Source: Paenibacillus luteus (GTDB lineage: Bacteria; Bacillota; Bacilli; Paenibacillales; Paenibacillaceae). From it: 64,000 bases of DNA. Shown here piece after piece: positions 15,714-25,615 of the stretch. A program made the position numbers and the translations under genes. Below the pieces are notes generated by a model, which worked only from the letters and a program-made list of their open reading frames with translations, was not told the DNA's origin and made no database searches. The DNA is taken from positions 124,001 through 188,000 of the forward strand of contig NZ_SKCD01000066.1 of the NCBI RefSeq assembly GCF_006542765.1, written 5' to 3'. Position 1 is the first letter of the stretch, and each line of letters opens with the position of its first letter.

Positions 15714-18023
15714 ATGAAAAAAAGAATCAGATTGCGCACACTGTTGTTTGGAGGGGTAATGACCCTCCTTTTTCTCATTTTAATAAGCCGAATGTATGTC
15801 GTGCAGGTAGTAGAAGGCGCGAAATGGTATGATCTTGCGAAGATTAGGTGGTCTGCTGCTGAAGAGCTAGTAGCCAAGCGTGGCACCATCACAGATCGGT
15901 CAGGCAATGTTCTAGCGATGGATACGATTGCCTATAACCTGTCTCTTAATCCGAAGGTGATCAACGAAGCAGAGCTTACAGAGGAAGTGATTGACGGACT
16001 GCATGAAATTCTTGGTGTATCAAAGGACGAATTAAGAAAGAACGTAATGGCCAAGAAGGATGATGGAAACTTCGTGGTGCATCGGGAGGTACGTAATGGC
16101 GGCTGGCAACTGGATAAGTCAGTTGCAGACCAAATCAAAGCTTTTCGTGAAGAGCTCTTGAAAGAAAATAAAGAAAAGAAGGTGTATGATGTTGGCATCG
16201 ATTTGACCGATAATTTAAAACGCTATTATCCCCGTAAAACTTTGGCTTCTCAGCTCGTTGGTTATTTGGACCGTGACGGAGCTGCCATGACTGGCGTGGA
16301 AGCTTCTTTTAATGAGCAGCTAAGCGGAGAAAATGGCTTCATCAAGTATGAGAAGGATGGAAAGCGGGTCCAATTGGCCGAAGGCGACGTAGAGTATAAG
16401 CCGGCAGAGAATGGGCAAGACATCAAGTTGACCATTGATAACGATATTCAGCACTACGTCGAGGAAGCGCTCCAGGAAATTGTGAAGAAGTATGCGCCCA
16501 AAAGTGCAACCGCCATTGCGGCGGATCCGAATACGATGGAAATACTGGCGATGGCGAATATGCCGCAGTTCAATCCAAATGAATATTCGGTAAATAATTC
16601 CAGTTCTTATAATCATGCAATTAAATCTCTTTATGAGCCAGGGTCAACCTTTAAGATCGTTACGCTTGCCGCAGCGGTTGAAGAAGGCGTTTTTAATCCG
16701 GATGAGATGTATAAGTCAGGGCTAATCAAGCTCAAAGGCGTGCCTACTCCCATTCGCGATATTAAGCGTGACGGTTGGGGAACGATCTCGTTTCTAGATG
16801 GCTTAAAATATTCCAGTAACGTTGCTTTCGTTAAGCTTGGCTATGAAAGATTGGGAGAAGAGAGACTTAGAAAATATTATACCAATTTCGGCTTCGGCCA
16901 AAAAACAGGTATTCCATTAGGTAACGAATCAACTGGAACGATTAATTTCCGGTATGCAAGTGATATTGCCCGGGCAACTTTCGGGCAAGGGGTTGTTACG
17001 GTAACGCCAATCCAGCAGGTTGCGGCCGTTGCGGCTGTTGCTAACGGAGGCAAACTGCTTCAACCGCAAATCGTGAAGAGCATTACAGATCCTGTAACTA
17101 AAACGACCCAAACCTTCGAGCCGAAAGTGGTCCGTCAGGTCATTTCGGAGGAAACCTCCAAAAAAGTCGGAGAGTATTTGGAGCAGGTCGTCTCCGATCA
17201 GGAGAAGGGTACAGGGAAAAACGCCTACATTGAGGGTTACCGTGTAGCGGGAAAAACTGGTACAGCCCAAAAAGTTGATGGCAAAAACTACTCGACTACC
17301 AAGTTTGTCGTTTCTTTTATCGGTTATGCGCCAGTGGATGACCCAAAAATTGTCGTCTATGTTGTAGTCGATGAACCGAATGACCCTTTGGTAGGGGGCG
17401 GTAAGGTAGCTGCTCCTGCATTCAAGCAGATTGTGCTCAAAAGCTTGCGCAAAATGGGCGTAGCTCCTAACTATCCCGCAGATTCCGAAAATGCTCAAAA
17501 AGAAGTATCCATAACCGTACCGGATATGAAGGATTATAAAGTCGTACAGGCCAAAGCGGAATTAACCGCGAAGGCGATGACCTTTGAATTAGTCGGAAAT
17601 GGTAAAACAGTATTGCAGCAAATACCGGCTGCAGGTTCCGCGGTTCACCCAACGCAGCGCATCTATTTGATTACGGAGCAGCGGGAGAAGCTTGCGATTC
17701 CGGATTTGAAAGGAGTCTCCTTGCGTGATGCGCTGGAAATTACGTCGCTGATTGGCATTAGGCTCATCCCTGAGGGACAAGGTTATATCGTCTCGCAGAA
17801 GGAAGAAACCTTGAATAACGTTAGAGTATTAAAGGTCGTGCTGGCACCGCCATTTAGCGAAGCACCTAAAACGGAAGATGCAGATGGAACCGGAGATTCT
17901 GAAGCGAAGGGTGAGGGAGAGGCTGGTGCCGAAGGCGAAGCCCCGGGCACAGATGGCACAACCACGCAAACCGACCAGCAGATCACGGCTGGCGATGAAG
18001 CCTCCGTTAACTCTACGCCATAA
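15714..18023 (+). CDS. pbpB: Division transpeptidase PBP2B with two PASTA domains
   Basis: A class B penicillin-binding protein of about 769 residues that crosslinks septal peptidoglycan. In order: a membrane anchor (LLFGGVMTLLFLILISRMYVV), the dimerization domain, and the transpeptidase domain with the active serine in STFK (about residue 311), SSN (KYSSNVAF) and KTG (AGKTGTAQK). Two PASTA repeats follow (ITVPDMKDYKVVQAK and LAIPDLKGVSLRDAL), then an acidic Gly/Glu-rich tail of about 45 residues. A GTG at 15696 also opens the frame, but AGGTG at 15703-15707 suits ATG 15714. It sits in the pbpB position, before spoVD, as in B. subtilis. Confidence 0.93.
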   Translation: MKKRIRLRTLLFGGVMTLLFLILISRMYVVQVVEGAKWYDLAKIRWSAAEELVAKRGTITDRSGNVLAMDTIAYNLSLNPKVINEAELTEEVIDGLHEILGVSKDELRKNVMAKKDDGNFVVHREVRNGGWQLDKSVADQIKAFREELLKENKEKKVYDVGIDLTDNLKRYYPRKTLASQLVGYLDRDGAAMTGVEASFNEQLSGENGFIKYEKDGKRVQLAEGDVEYKPAENGQDIKLTIDNDIQHYVEEALQEIVKKYAPKSATAIAADPNTMEILAMANMPQFNPNEYSVNNSSSYNHAIKSLYEPGSTFKIVTLAAAVEEGVFNPDEMYKSGLIKLKGVPTPIRDIKRDGWGTISFLDGLKYSSNVAFVKLGYERLGEERLRKYYTNFGFGQKTGIPLGNESTGTINFRYASDIARATFGQGVVTVTPIQQVAAVAAVANGGKLLQPQIVKSITDPVTKTTQTFEPKVVRQVISEETSKKVGEYLEQVVSDQEKGTGKNAYIEGYRVAGKTGTAQKVDGKNYSTTKFVVSFIGYAPVDDPKIVVYVVVDEPNDPLVGGGKVAAPAFKQIVLKSLRKMGVAPNYPADSENAQKEVSITVPDMKDYKVVQAKAELTAKAMTFELVGNGKTVLQQIPAAGSAVHPTQRIYLITEQREKLAIPDLKGVSLRDALEITSLIGIRLIPEGQGYIVSQKEETLNNVRVLKVVLAPPFSEAPKTEDADGTGDSEAKGEGEAGAEGEAPGTDGTTTQTDQQITAGDEASVNSTP

Positions 18024-18155
18024 GTTCTAGGTTTGCCAAATAACCAAAGCTGTTAATACGTAAAGCTTGTTCTATCCGCCGCTTGTCCCGAATAATCTGG
18101 GAATGAGCGTCAGTGTACGCTCCTTCGAAACAGTCAGGCGGAGGGGGAACAAGCG

Positions 18156-20096
18156 GTGAAGGTATCTAATGTAACTGTAAGGCGACGTTTATTTATCGTT
18201 CTTATATTGGCCGGGTTTTCATTCCTAGCCTTATGTATCAGACTTAGCTACGTCCAGCTATGGCAAGGGGAAGAGCTTGCGAATAAAGCGGAGAACTCAT
18301 GGCGGCGCGATATTCCTTATGTAGCGAAGCGCGGCGAAATTGTGGACCGTAATGGCGTTCAGCTGGCTTATAATATCAGCTCGCCAACCGTGTATGCGAT
18401 TCCTGTGCAAATCAAGGATAAGGAAGCTGCGGCCGTTGCTCTTGCCCCTTTGCTGGATATGTCGCAGGAGACACTGCTGGAAAAAATTAAAACCAAAAAA
18501 ATGATCGTTAAGCTCGGGCCAGGCGGCAGGAAAATTACGATCGATAAGGCAGAGCAAATCCGCAATCTTGCACTTCCAGGCGTAGTCGTGGCGGAGGACA
18601 ACAAACGTTTTTATCCTTACGGCAGTTTGGCCGCGCATGTGCTTGGTTTTACCGGCATCGATAACCAGGGGTTAACCGGCATTGAGGCAAAATACAATAC
18701 CGAGCTTAGCGGAATCGGCGGCAGCGTATCTTTTCTGTCCGACGCAGCCGGCAGGCAAATGCCGAATTCCTCGGATACCTATGTCGAGCCGAAGGACGGG
18801 CTTACGATGCAGCTCACGATCGACAAGCAAATACAGACCGTTATGGAACGAGAGCTGGATCAGGCGATGACGAAGCTGCAGCCTAACGGAATCATTGCGA
18901 TTGCCATGGACCCGAATAATGGTGAGATTTTGGGCATGGCCAGCCGGCCTACCTATGAACCAGACAAGTATCGTGAGGTGCCGACGGAGGTATACAACCG
19001 GAACCTTCCTATCTGGATGACTTACGAGCCGGGCTCTACATTTAAAATTATCACGCTAGCCGCCGCTTTGGAGGAGAAGAAAGTTGACTTGAACAATGAG
19101 CGCTTTTTTGACCCCGGTGCGATTGAGGTTGGCGGCGCAAGGCTTCGCTGTTGGAAGAAGGGCGGCCATGGCAGCCAGACGTTTCTTGAGGTGGTTGAAA
19201 ATTCCTGCAACCCAGGGTTTGTCACACTAGGGCAGCGGCTTGGCAAGGATATGCTGTTCGATTACATCAAAAAATTTGGTTTCGGCACGAAAACTGGCAT
19301 CGACATTGGCGGGGAAGAAAACGGGATATTGTTCAAGCTCAGTCAAGTCGGTCCAGTAGAGCTGGCTACAACAGCCTTTGGGCAAGGGGTTTCCGTAACG
19401 CCGATTCAGCAAATTACCGCTGTATCCGCCGCGATTAACGGCGGGACGTTATATAAGCCTCATGTGGCAAAAGCATGGATAAATCCTGAATCTGGAGCAA
19501 CGGTAGAGACGGTGGAGTCCGTCGCCGTGCGGAAAGTCATATCGGAGGAAACCTCCAAGCAGGTGCGCGAGGCTCTCGAGAGCGTCGTTGCAAAAGGGAC
19601 GGGACGCAATGCGTTTATCGATGGTTATCGTGTTGGCGGCAAAACCGGGACGGCCCAGAAAGTTATTAACGGACGTTATTCGCCGAATGAGCATATCGTA
19701 TCCTTTATTGGTTTCGCGCCTGCCGATGATCCGAAGATTGTTATTTATGTGGCCGTAGACAATCCCCAAGGGATTCAATTCGGAGGCGTCGTTGCCGCTC
19801 CGATCGTTCGAAATATGATGGAAGACGCTCTATCTATACTGGAAATTCCAGCACGTGAGAAACAGATCGACCGCATCTACAAATACGGGGAGACTCCTAT
19901 CGTAACAGTGCCGAATTTAGTTGGCAAAACCGTCTCGGATATTTATGAGGACATGAACATGAATTTTAACCTGACCTCTGCCGGATCAGGGAAAACGGTT
20001 ATCCGCCAAGCACCCGCAGCGGGAACCCGCGTGGACCGTGGGTCAACCATTCGCATCTATTTAGGTGAAGACGATAATATATCCCACTCCCATTGA
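18156..20096 (+). CDS. spoVD: Stage V sporulation protein D (cortex transpeptidase)
   Basis: A class B PBP of 646 residues with a membrane anchor (residues 10-30), the transpeptidase motifs STFK (Ser294), SCN (ENSCNPGF) and KTG (GGKTGTAQK), and one C-terminal PASTA domain (IVTVPNLVGKTVSDI). It builds spore cortex peptidoglycan in the mother cell. Cys332 and Cys351 occupy the same positions as the redox-switch pair of B. subtilis SpoVD that StoA reduces. The start is GTG after GGAGGGGG. It has 132 bp of upstream DNA of its own, so separate mother-cell transcription is likely. Confidence 0.95.
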   Translation: MKVSNVTVRRRLFIVLILAGFSFLALCIRLSYVQLWQGEELANKAENSWRRDIPYVAKRGEIVDRNGVQLAYNISSPTVYAIPVQIKDKEAAAVALAPLLDMSQETLLEKIKTKKMIVKLGPGGRKITIDKAEQIRNLALPGVVVAEDNKRFYPYGSLAAHVLGFTGIDNQGLTGIEAKYNTELSGIGGSVSFLSDAAGRQMPNSSDTYVEPKDGLTMQLTIDKQIQTVMERELDQAMTKLQPNGIIAIAMDPNNGEILGMASRPTYEPDKYREVPTEVYNRNLPIWMTYEPGSTFKIITLAAALEEKKVDLNNERFFDPGAIEVGGARLRCWKKGGHGSQTFLEVVENSCNPGFVTLGQRLGKDMLFDYIKKFGFGTKTGIDIGGEENGILFKLSQVGPVELATTAFGQGVSVTPIQQITAVSAAINGGTLYKPHVAKAWINPESGATVETVESVAVRKVISEETSKQVREALESVVAKGTGRNAFIDGYRVGGKTGTAQKVINGRYSPNEHIVSFIGFAPADDPKIVIYVAVDNPQGIQFGGVVAAPIVRNMMEDALSILEIPAREKQIDRIYKYGETPIVTVPNLVGKTVSDIYEDMNMNFNLTSAGSGKTVIRQAPAAGTRVDRGSTIRIYLGEDDNISHSH

Positions 20097-20171
20097 CTAT
20101 AATGGTAGTTAACGAGGACGTTCCTGCGGCCTAACGGTTTTCCGCCGGCGTCCAAGGGGGGAGTGTGGCAG

Positions 20172-21659
20172 ATGCGTTTAAAGGAAGTGGCTGAGCTGCT
20201 TGTCACTGCGCGGCTCATTGGCAGCGGAGAAACGCAATGGAACGGAATTGAATCCGATTCGAGAGTTGTTGCGAGCGGTCAATTGTTTATCTGCTTGCGA
20301 GGACATACCGTCGACGGGCATTTGTATGCACCGGAAGCTGTGGAGGCCGGTGCTGCCGCCATTGTTGCGGAACGAGCGCTTGATCTGCCGATACCGCAAA
20401 TCATCGTCAGGGATTGCAGGCTTGCCATGGCTGCGATCGCCAATCATTATTATGCTTATCCCAGCGATACCCTAAAGCTTATCGGAGTGACAGGTACCAA
20501 CGGCAAAACAACAACTACCTATTTGATTGAGCAAATTTTAAATGACCAGCTCCTGCCGGCAGGAGTGATTGGCACGATTGAGCGCCGCTTTGCCGGAAAG
20601 TCCTTCCCAATGAGCAGCACAACTCCGCAAACCCTCCAGCTCCAGCGCTATCTCGCCGAAATGCGGGATGCAGGCACGAAGTACTGCGCGATTGAAGTTT
20701 CCTCGCATGCGCTGGAGCAGGGCAGGGTCAAGGGCTGCCGCTTTCGAACGGCTGTCTTTACCAACTTGACGCAGGACCATTTGGATTATCATGAAACGAT
20801 GAGCCGCTACGCAGCTGTAAAGGGCTTGTTTTTCTCAAGGCTTGGCAATGAATATAAAGCTGTAGAGAATGATCGATCCTATGCCGTCCTCAATGCTGAT
20901 GATTCAATCTCATCCGCATATGCAGAGCTTACGGCAGCCGAGGTGATCACTTACGGCATAGATAATGAGGCAGATATTCGTGCCTCAAACATACGGATTA
21001 CGGCTCAAGGAACTACCTTTCACGTTCATACGTTTCGAGGCGAGGCAGACGTCACCTTGCAGATGGCCGGGAAATTTAATGTATATAATGCCCTCGCTGC
21101 CATAGGAGCGGTTCTGATTGAAGGCGTTGAGCTCAAAGCAATCACGGAAAGCCTTCGTAACATTCCCGGCGTGCCTGGCCGTGTAGAGGCGGTCAACGCT
21201 GGTCAGCCCTTTGCGGTTATCGTGGATTACGCGCATACGCCTGATGGGCTGGAGAATGTGCTCCGGGCCGTGCAGCAGTTTGCGGAGAAGCGAATTTTAT
21301 GCGTATTCGGCTGCGGTGGCGACCGCGATCGCACAAAGCGGCCGCTAATGGGAAAAATTGCCGTTAAATATGCGGACTATGCGATCATTACTTCGGATAA
21401 TCCTCGAACAGAGGCGCCAGAGCTCATTTTAAAGGATATAGAGGATGGGCTTATTCGGAGCCATATTGACCCGTCTGCCTATGAATTAATAGCTGACCGA
21501 AGGGCAGCGATTCAAAAAGCGGTTGAAATGGCAAGCCCAGGCGATGTAGTATTGATTGCGGGGAAAGGTCACGAAACCTACCAGGATATCAGTGGAGTTA
21601 AATATCCATTCGATGATCGAGAAGCAGCGAAAGAAGCGATAAGGGGAATCATACATTGA
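20172..21659 (+). CDS. murE: UDP-MurNAc-L-Ala-D-Glu:meso-diaminopimelate ligase MurE
   Basis: A Mur ligase of about 495 residues that adds meso-DAP to the cell-wall precursor in the cytoplasm. It has the ATP loop GVTGTNGKTTTTYLIE near residue 110, the carbamoyl-lysine region, HTPDGL, and the specificity motif DNPR (ITSDNPRTEAP), which marks a DAP rather than lysine enzyme. ATG 20172 is chosen over GTG 20163 because the G-run at 20155-20160 is 11 bases from it. Its stop codon overlaps the murF start. Confidence 0.95.
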   Translation: MRLKEVAELLVTARLIGSGETQWNGIESDSRVVASGQLFICLRGHTVDGHLYAPEAVEAGAAAIVAERALDLPIPQIIVRDCRLAMAAIANHYYAYPSDTLKLIGVTGTNGKTTTTYLIEQILNDQLLPAGVIGTIERRFAGKSFPMSSTTPQTLQLQRYLAEMRDAGTKYCAIEVSSHALEQGRVKGCRFRTAVFTNLTQDHLDYHETMSRYAAVKGLFFSRLGNEYKAVENDRSYAVLNADDSISSAYAELTAAEVITYGIDNEADIRASNIRITAQGTTFHVHTFRGEADVTLQMAGKFNVYNALAAIGAVLIEGVELKAITESLRNIPGVPGRVEAVNAGQPFAVIVDYAHTPDGLENVLRAVQQFAEKRILCVFGCGGDRDRTKRPLMGKIAVKYADYAIITSDNPRTEAPELILKDIEDGLIRSHIDPSAYELIADRRAAIQKAVEMASPGDVVLIAGKGHETYQDISGVKYPFDDREAAKEAIRGIIH

Positions 21660-23071
21660 TTAAACGTACGATCAAGCAAATAGCCGAGATGAGCGGCGCA
21701 AGATGGAATGGCAAAGAGAATGAGCTTATGATTACGGGCGTGACGACGGACTCGCGGCAAGCTGCCGCGGGCCAGTTGTTCGTTCCGTTGGTCGGCGAGC
21801 AATTTGACGGGCATGCATATTTGGAGCAGGCCGTCCAAAACGGAGCGGTTGCCGCGCTATGGAAGAAGGGGCAGGAGGTTCCGGAGTCAATGGCCCATGT
21901 GCCGCTCCTTATTGTTGGCGATACCCTCGTTGCCTTGCAGCGGCTGGCTACGGCATACCGAAGCGAGCTCTTTGTGCGCGTTGTTGGCATTACTGGCAGC
22001 AACGGCAAGACGACGACAAAGGATATGACGGCTGCCATTCTAGGTACTTCCTACAAGGTACACAAAACAGAAGGCAACTTCAACAATCATATCGGGCTGC
22101 CGCTAACGGTGCTTCAACTGGAAGAGGATACCGAGGTTGCTGTGCTGGAGATGGGTATGAGTGGATTCGGCGAAATAGAGCTGCTAACGAAGATCGCCCA
22201 GCCTGACGCTGCTATTATAACGAATGTAGGCGATGCCCATATGCTGCAACTGGGCTCCAGAGCGGGAATAGCGAAGGCTAAGCTAGAGATTGCTCTAGGA
22301 TTAAGTGAGGATGGATTGCTGCTTTACAACGGCGATGAGCCGCTTCTTGAAGCGGAGCTTCAGAGCGCGATTCTGCCTGCAGGCATCGTTCGCCGCACAT
22401 TCGGATTATCCGCGGATAACGAGTGGTCTTCCGCTGATATTCGAATTGAATCCGAGGCGTCTTCCTTTACGGCACTTTATAACGGAACGCCTAGCGGTTT
22501 GGGAGAGGTTCATATCCCGGTACCTGGCCAGCATAACGTGAGTAATGCATTGGCAGCGATTGCGATCGGCCGTTTCTTCGGTGTTCCAGCAGCAAAAATA
22601 GTCGAAGGGTTAAACGGGATGAAGCTGACGGGCATGCGTATTCAGCCGGTAAGAGCATTTAACGGCGCCATGCTGCTCAATGACGCCTACAACGCTAATC
22701 CAACAGCCGTACGCGCAGCTATTGATCTTGTTGAGCAGTTGGACGGCTACAGCCGCAAATGGATCGTACTTGGCGATATGCTGGAGCTTGGTCCGGAGGA
22801 GCAGGAGCTGCATTTTGAAATCGGCGCATACATTACGCCAAGCAAAGCTGATGCCGTGCTTGCGTTTGGGCCTCTAGCGGAGCATATAGCAGCAGGAGCC
22901 GCATCACAGTTTGCCTCTATCTCGGCAGACGCGGTTGTTAAACATTTTAATGATAAAGAAGAGCTTGCACTGTGGCTAAAAACGAAGCTTGAGCCAACTG
23001 ATCTGGTTCTGATCAAAGGCTCGCGCGGCATGCGTATGGAACAGATTGTCCAAGCTTTGGAAGTGGGGTGA
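21656..23071 (+). CDS. murF: UDP-MurNAc-tripeptide:D-Ala-D-Ala ligase MurF
   Basis: A protein of 471 residues, the last cytoplasmic ligase of precursor synthesis. It has the ATP loop GITGSNGKTTTKDM near residue 108, KTEGNFNNHIGLPLT, LEMGMSGFGEI and LNDAYNANP. The TTG start overlaps the murE stop by three bases (TTGA), so the two are translationally coupled. Confidence 0.95.
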   Translation: MIKRTIKQIAEMSGARWNGKENELMITGVTTDSRQAAAGQLFVPLVGEQFDGHAYLEQAVQNGAVAALWKKGQEVPESMAHVPLLIVGDTLVALQRLATAYRSELFVRVVGITGSNGKTTTKDMTAAILGTSYKVHKTEGNFNNHIGLPLTVLQLEEDTEVAVLEMGMSGFGEIELLTKIAQPDAAIITNVGDAHMLQLGSRAGIAKAKLEIALGLSEDGLLLYNGDEPLLEAELQSAILPAGIVRRTFGLSADNEWSSADIRIESEASSFTALYNGTPSGLGEVHIPVPGQHNVSNALAAIAIGRFFGVPAAKIVEGLNGMKLTGMRIQPVRAFNGAMLLNDAYNANPTAVRAAIDLVEQLDGYSRKWIVLGDMLELGPEEQELHFEIGAYITPSKADAVLAFGPLAEHIAAGAASQFASISADAVVKHFNDKEELALWLKTKLEPTDLVLIKGSRGMRMEQIVQALEVG

Positions 23072-23075
23072 GGAT

Positions 23076-24032
23076 ATGGACATGATGGTCATTTTATTTT
23101 CGATAGGCGCTTCTTTCCTGCTAGCGGTTCTTCTCGGACCATTGTTCATTCCGATGCTTCGAAGGTTGAAGTTCGGCCAGCAAATTCGTACGGAAGGTCC
23201 TCAGAGCCATCTGAAAAAGAGCGGTACGCCAACCATGGGCGGCATCATTATTATGCTGGCGCTTATGATTGCATTTCTGAAGTTTTCGGATAAAACGCCT
23301 GAATTTTGGGTGCTGCTGACAGCATCGCTCGGCTTTGGGCTCGTCGGCTTCTTGGATGATTACATTAAAATTGTTTTTAAAAGGTCGCTGGGCCTTACGG
23401 CAGGGCAGAAGCTGTTCGGTCAGCTGCTGTTCTCCATCATTGTTTGCGCAATGCTCTATAACATGCATCACAGCACCGTGATCTCTGTACCTGGCACAAG
23501 CTGGGGATTTGACCTAGGTTGGTTCTACTACCCGCTGGTGGTCATTATCTTGTTTGCGGCGAGCAACTCGGTCAATTTTACCGACGGGCTGGATGGCCTG
23601 CTTGCGGGAACGAGCGCAATCGCGTTCGGCGCATTCACGGTCGTTGCTTTGCAAACCTCTGCCCATGAATCAGCTGTTTTCGCTGCGGCGATGGTGGGTG
23701 CGGTTCTTGGTTTTCTCGTATTTAATGCGCATCCAGCCAAAGTATTTATGGGAGACATGGGCTCGCTCGGGATTGGCGGAGGCATTGCGGCCGTAGCCAT
23801 TCTGACCAAAACAGAGCTGCTTCTTATTGTCATTGGCGGCGTGTTCGTGCTTGAAATGCTGTCGGTTATTTTGCAAGTAGGCTCCTTTAAACTGAGGGGC
23901 AAGCGTATTTTCAAAATGAGTCCTATCCATCATCACTTCGAGCTGGTTGGCTGGTCGGAATGGAAGGTCGTTACCGTGTTTTGGCTCGTCGGATTAGTGC
24001 TAGCTGCCATTGGCTTGCTGATTATAATATAA
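23076..24032 (+). CDS. mraY: Phospho-N-acetylmuramoyl-pentapeptide transferase MraY
   Basis: An integral membrane enzyme of about 318 residues that transfers phospho-MurNAc-pentapeptide to undecaprenyl phosphate to make lipid I. Motifs: SGTPTMGGI, GFLDDYIKI (catalytic Asp pair), NFTDGLDGLLAG and IHHHFEL. About ten hydrophobic segments are seen. The start is either ATG 23076 or ATG 23082; GGGGTGAGG at 23065-23073 spaces better for 23082, but the MD- start fits the family. It begins just after the murF stop. Confidence 0.95.
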   Translation: MDMMVILFSIGASFLLAVLLGPLFIPMLRRLKFGQQIRTEGPQSHLKKSGTPTMGGIIIMLALMIAFLKFSDKTPEFWVLLTASLGFGLVGFLDDYIKIVFKRSLGLTAGQKLFGQLLFSIIVCAMLYNMHHSTVISVPGTSWGFDLGWFYYPLVVIILFAASNSVNFTDGLDGLLAGTSAIAFGAFTVVALQTSAHESAVFAAAMVGAVLGFLVFNAHPAKVFMGDMGSLGIGGGIAAVAILTKTELLLIVIGGVFVLEMLSVILQVGSFKLRGKRIFKMSPIHHHFELVGWSEWKVVTVFWLVGLVLAAIGLLIII

Positions 24033-24120
24033 TTGAGAGTAATATAACGGAAAGCGGCTTCCGATACCTATTGGGGCCGTTTCATGTATCTATATGTATC
24101 TATAGGAGGGACTGTCAGTC

Positions 24121-25569
24121 ATGAATCATCCGGCATCTTATCAAGGCCGCCGAGTTGTTGTACTAGGCTTGGCTAGAAGCGGCGTTAGCGTTGCTAAAGT
24201 CTTTCATCAATTCGGAGCAGAAGTCGTTGTCAACGATAAAAAAGATCGCGAATTATGCCCCGAAGCGGACGAATTGACTGCTTTGGGCATTTCTGTGCTA
24301 TGCGGTTTTCACCCAGACGATCTAATTACAGAAGAGACCGCATTGCTCATTAAAAATCCAGGCATCCCTTACAGCTCTCCTCCCGTTCAACGAGCGGAGG
24401 AGCTTGGGGTTGAGATCATTACGGAGGTTGAAGCCGCATATTGGCTTTCACCTGTGCCAATCATCGGTATTACAGGCTCGAATGGAAAAACCACGACCAC
24501 AACCTGGCTCGGCAAGATTCTTAGCGATGCAGGCTTAAAGCCGATCGTAGCCGGCAACATTGGACGTCCACTGTGCGAGGCTGCACTGGAGGCAGCGCCG
24601 GATCAGTGGATCGTTGCCGAGCTCAGCAGCTTCCAACTGAAAGGGACTCATGCGTTCCGTCCGCATATCGCAATGCTGTTGAATATTGCGGAGACGCATC
24701 TGGATTATCACGGTGACATGGATGACTATGTCAACTCCAAGGCCAAGCTGTTTGATAACCAGACTGAGGATGATGTGGCCGTCATTAATTGGGATGATCC
24801 AGAATGCAGGGCAATCGGAGAGCATCTCATCGCGCAGAGATTTCCTTTTTCCCTATATGAGAAGCTTGAAGCGGGTCTGTATATCGATCCTCCATACCAG
24901 CGCGATGCGAACGGCGCACTTATCTCGGATGGAACCGAAGAGCTCGCTGAGAGGCAAATCGTTTTTCGCCAAACGGATGGGGAGGAAACGGTCATATTAC
25001 CGGTAGCTGAGCTAGGGATTCCAGGCGTACATAACGCCGCTAACGCGCTTGCGGCCATTGCAGCGAGTATTTCAGCGGGTGTGACTATAGAACAGCTTAG
25101 AGCGCCGCTCAGAGAGTTTGATGCCGTAGAGCATCGATTGGAGTTCGTGCGGGATGTGAATGGCGTCAAATATTACAATGATTCGAAAGCGACCAATGCG
25201 GTTGCTACGACCATAGCTATTCGATCCTTTACTGCGCCGATCGTACTCATCGCAGGTGGTTTGGATCGCGGTTCTGACTATATGGAGCTTGAACCGCTGT
25301 TCAAGGAAAAGTTGAAGGCGCTTGTTGCTTACGGTCAGACGAGCGAGAAGCTCGCGAATGTAGCGAACCTTGCAGGTTTAGCCAGAGTGGAAATCGTCGA
25401 ACCTAGTGAAGACGCTGAATCCGTTCTGCAGCAAGCGGTGAAGCAAGCTGCTGCTATTGCAGAGCCGGGCGACATCGTGCTGTTGTCTCCTGCTTGTGCC
25501 AGCTGGGACATGTTTGCTTCATATGAGCAAAGAGGGCGCATTTTTAAAGATTCAGCGCATACCTTGTAA
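24121..25569 (+). CDS. murD: UDP-MurNAc-L-alanine:D-glutamate ligase MurD
   Basis: A protein of 482 residues. N-terminal Rossmann-like UDP-binding region (VVVLGLARSGVSVAK), ATP loop GITGSNGKTTTTTWLG near residue 117, AELSSFQL, HRLEFV and YYNDSKATN. It adds D-glutamate, the step before MurE. TAGGAGGGA at 24102-24110 precedes the ATG. An 88-bp spacer separates it from mraY. Confidence 0.95.
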   Translation: MNHPASYQGRRVVVLGLARSGVSVAKVFHQFGAEVVVNDKKDRELCPEADELTALGISVLCGFHPDDLITEETALLIKNPGIPYSSPPVQRAEELGVEIITEVEAAYWLSPVPIIGITGSNGKTTTTTWLGKILSDAGLKPIVAGNIGRPLCEAALEAAPDQWIVAELSSFQLKGTHAFRPHIAMLLNIAETHLDYHGDMDDYVNSKAKLFDNQTEDDVAVINWDDPECRAIGEHLIAQRFPFSLYEKLEAGLYIDPPYQRDANGALISDGTEELAERQIVFRQTDGEETVILPVAELGIPGVHNAANALAAIAASISAGVTIEQLRAPLREFDAVEHRLEFVRDVNGVKYYNDSKATNAVATTIAIRSFTAPIVLIAGGLDRGSDYMELEPLFKEKLKALVAYGQTSEKLANVANLAGLARVEIVEPSEDAESVLQQAVKQAAAIAEPGDIVLLSPACASWDMFASYEQRGRIFKDSAHTL

Positions 25570-25590
25570 GTAGGGGGCATGTCCCTACTT
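25568..25590 (+). other. Hairpin between murD and spoVE
   Basis: AAGTAGGGG and CCCTACTT form a stem around GCATG, directly after the murD stop. There is no proper T-run, so partial termination or RNA processing is more likely than full termination (inference). Confidence 0.5.
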
Positions 25591-25615
25591 TCCCATGCTA
25601 AGAGGTGTGTTCGCT

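Noticed and set aside
16929..17498. Long minus-strand frame of 189 codons inside pbpB
   Set aside because: It mirrors a well-conserved transpeptidase sequence; no ribosome site, no family.
20114..20153. Hairpin with GGACG/CGTCC and GCGG/CCGC before murE
   Set aside because: Real pairing but no T-run and no known motif; noted only as a possible mRNA structure.
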